Shown here: in pieces, positions 5,402-6,097 of the stretch
Layout of the letters: each line of letters starts with the position of its first letter
Position numbering within the stretch: position 1 is the stretch's first letter
Assembly (NCBI GenBank): GCA_964487285.1
Contig: CAZAPZ010000095.1
Span: forward strand, 1 to 6,097
Length of the DNA stretch: 6,097 bases
Source: CAZAPZ01 sp964487285
GTDB taxonomy: Bacteria; Campylobacterota_A; Desulfurellia; JAADFJ01
Direction: 5' to 3'
The notes under the pieces: generated by a model
The model's input: only the letters and a program-made list of their open reading frames with translations
The model's database searches: none
Told to the model about the DNA's origin: nothing
Made by a program: the position numbers and the translations under genes

Positions 5402-6097
5402 TCTATCCTTTCTAATATAGCGTCACCCATCTGTGAGGTACCTACTTTTTTGTTGCCAATTTTGAAAATATCACGCGTTCTGTAGCCATCATTTAGAGTT
5501 AGTTCAACGGCTTTTTCAATTGAATCCGCTTCTTTATGCAGATTCAGACCATAGCGAAACATCATTGCCGACGAAAGAATCTGGGCAATTGGGTTTGCAA
5601 TATTCAATCCTACAATATCCGGTGCCGATCCATGTACTGGTTCAAACATGCCTACATCTCCTCCTACGGCAGCGGAAGGCAGCATGCCAAGCGATCCTGT
5701 TGCCATTGATGCTTCATCCGATAATATATCTCCGAAAATATTGCCTGCCAGTATAACATCGAATTGCGACGGATTTCTTACTATCTGCATAGCGGCGTTA
5801 TCTACATACATATGCGTGAGCTCAATATCCTGATAATTTTTATGAACCTCATTAACAACTTCACGCCAAAGTGTGGAAACATCCAAGACATTTGCTTTGT
5901 CAACACTTACAACTTTTTTCTTTCTATTTTCGGCAAGATCAAATGCAATTTTCGCAATTCGCTCTATCTCATAATCTTTATAAGACATGGTATTGAACCC
6001 TTTTCTTGTACCGTTTGGCAGTGTGACAATACCTTTCGGTTCTCCAAAGTAGATTCCACTTACCAGTTCTCTTACAATAATCATATCAATTCCATTT
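5392..6097 (-). CDS. leuB: 3-isopropylmalate dehydrogenase, C-terminal two thirds (runs off the right edge)
   Basis: LeuB oxidises and decarboxylates (2R,3S)-3-isopropylmalate to 2-oxoisocaproate with NAD+, the third step specific to leucine synthesis. About 234 codons are visible. The ATG at 6084 is internal, because the in-frame codons before it (N-G-I-D) continue the conserved strand leading into IVREL, so the true start lies outside the window. Counting from that Met, landmarks are Arg5 in VREL, IYFGEP (11-16), Tyr35, the catalytic Lys63 in SVDKANVLDVS, the Mg-binding Asp119 and Asp123 in GNIFGDILSD (with Asp95 from the partner chain in Y-V-D-N-A-A-M), and the NAD-binding FEPVHGSAPDI (147-157) followed by NIANP (161-165). 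The usual T-G-G after VREL reads V-S-G here. HGSAPDI and the general motif set favour LeuB over isocitrate or tartrate dehydrogenase. The stop overlaps the phosphoesterase start by 10 bp. Confidence 0.95.
   Translation of the reverse strand, partial: NGIDMIIVRELVSGIYFGEPKGIVTLPNGTRKGFNTMSYKDYEIERIAKIAFDLAENRKKKVVSVDKANVLDVSTLWREVVNEVHKNYQDIELTHMYVDNAAMQIVRNPSQFDVILAGNIFGDILSDEASMATGSLGMLPSAAVGGDVGMFEPVHGSAPDIVGLNIANPIAQILSSAMMFRYGLNLHKEADSIEKAVELTLNDGYRTRDIFKIGNKKVGTSQMGDAILERIECE

Noticed and set aside
1..6097. CRISPR arrays, tRNA or rRNA genes, insertion sequences, toxin-antitoxin or defence genes
   Set aside because: I looked on both strands and saw no regularly spaced repeats, cloverleaf, transposase motif or defence domain; the window is mainly ordinary metabolic and envelope genes.

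Overview
The window is an AT-rich piece of a bacterial chromosome. It almost certainly comes from a diderm (Gram-negative) organism that makes Kdo-containing lipopolysaccharide, because it carries kdsD, kdsC and lptC. The phylum cannot be fixed from this sequence: the proteins look like ordinary Proteobacteria/Nitrospirota/Deferribacterota-grade homologues, and there is no ribosomal or tRNA marker.

Right and centre (552-6097, minus strand, read right to left): a compact, apparently co-transcribed row of seven genes. The order is leuB (5' end beyond the right edge), a YfcE/MJ0936-type metallophosphoesterase, a GyaR-like D-2-hydroxyacid dehydrogenase, kdsD, kdsC, lptC and aroA. The first six are joined by overlaps of 10 and 34 bp and gaps of 1, 4 and 12 bp. 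Only lptC-aroA has a real gap (118 bp), which holds a direct repeat, a possible tiny ORF and a strong Shine-Dalgarno for aroA's TTG start. KdsD (ribulose-5-phosphate to arabinose-5-phosphate) and KdsC (Kdo-8-phosphate to Kdo) flank the missing KdsA step of Kdo synthesis. LptC is the inner-membrane anchor of the LPS export bridge. LeuB (leucine) and AroA (shikimate) are housekeeping amino-acid enzymes. The operon therefore mixes envelope and amino-acid metabolism. The promoter is not in the window, and lptA/lptB, which often follow lptC, are absent.

Left (1-566, plus strand): a poorly coding zone. Bases 1-40 hold an imperfect 20-bp tandem repeat. Bases 3-374 form one reading frame broken by a TGA directly followed by ATG (105-110), whose product I do not recognise. 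Bases 381-566 encode the C-terminal end of signal peptidase II (LspA) only, without the first catalytic Asp motif, and I read it as a pseudogene fragment. It converges on aroA and overlaps its 3' end by 15 bp. A weak hairpin plus T-tract (376-350, minus strand) could terminate the operon beyond the remnant.

I see no convincing new biological system here. The most unusual points are the lspA remnant, the lptC-to-aroA junction and the unusual operon composition.
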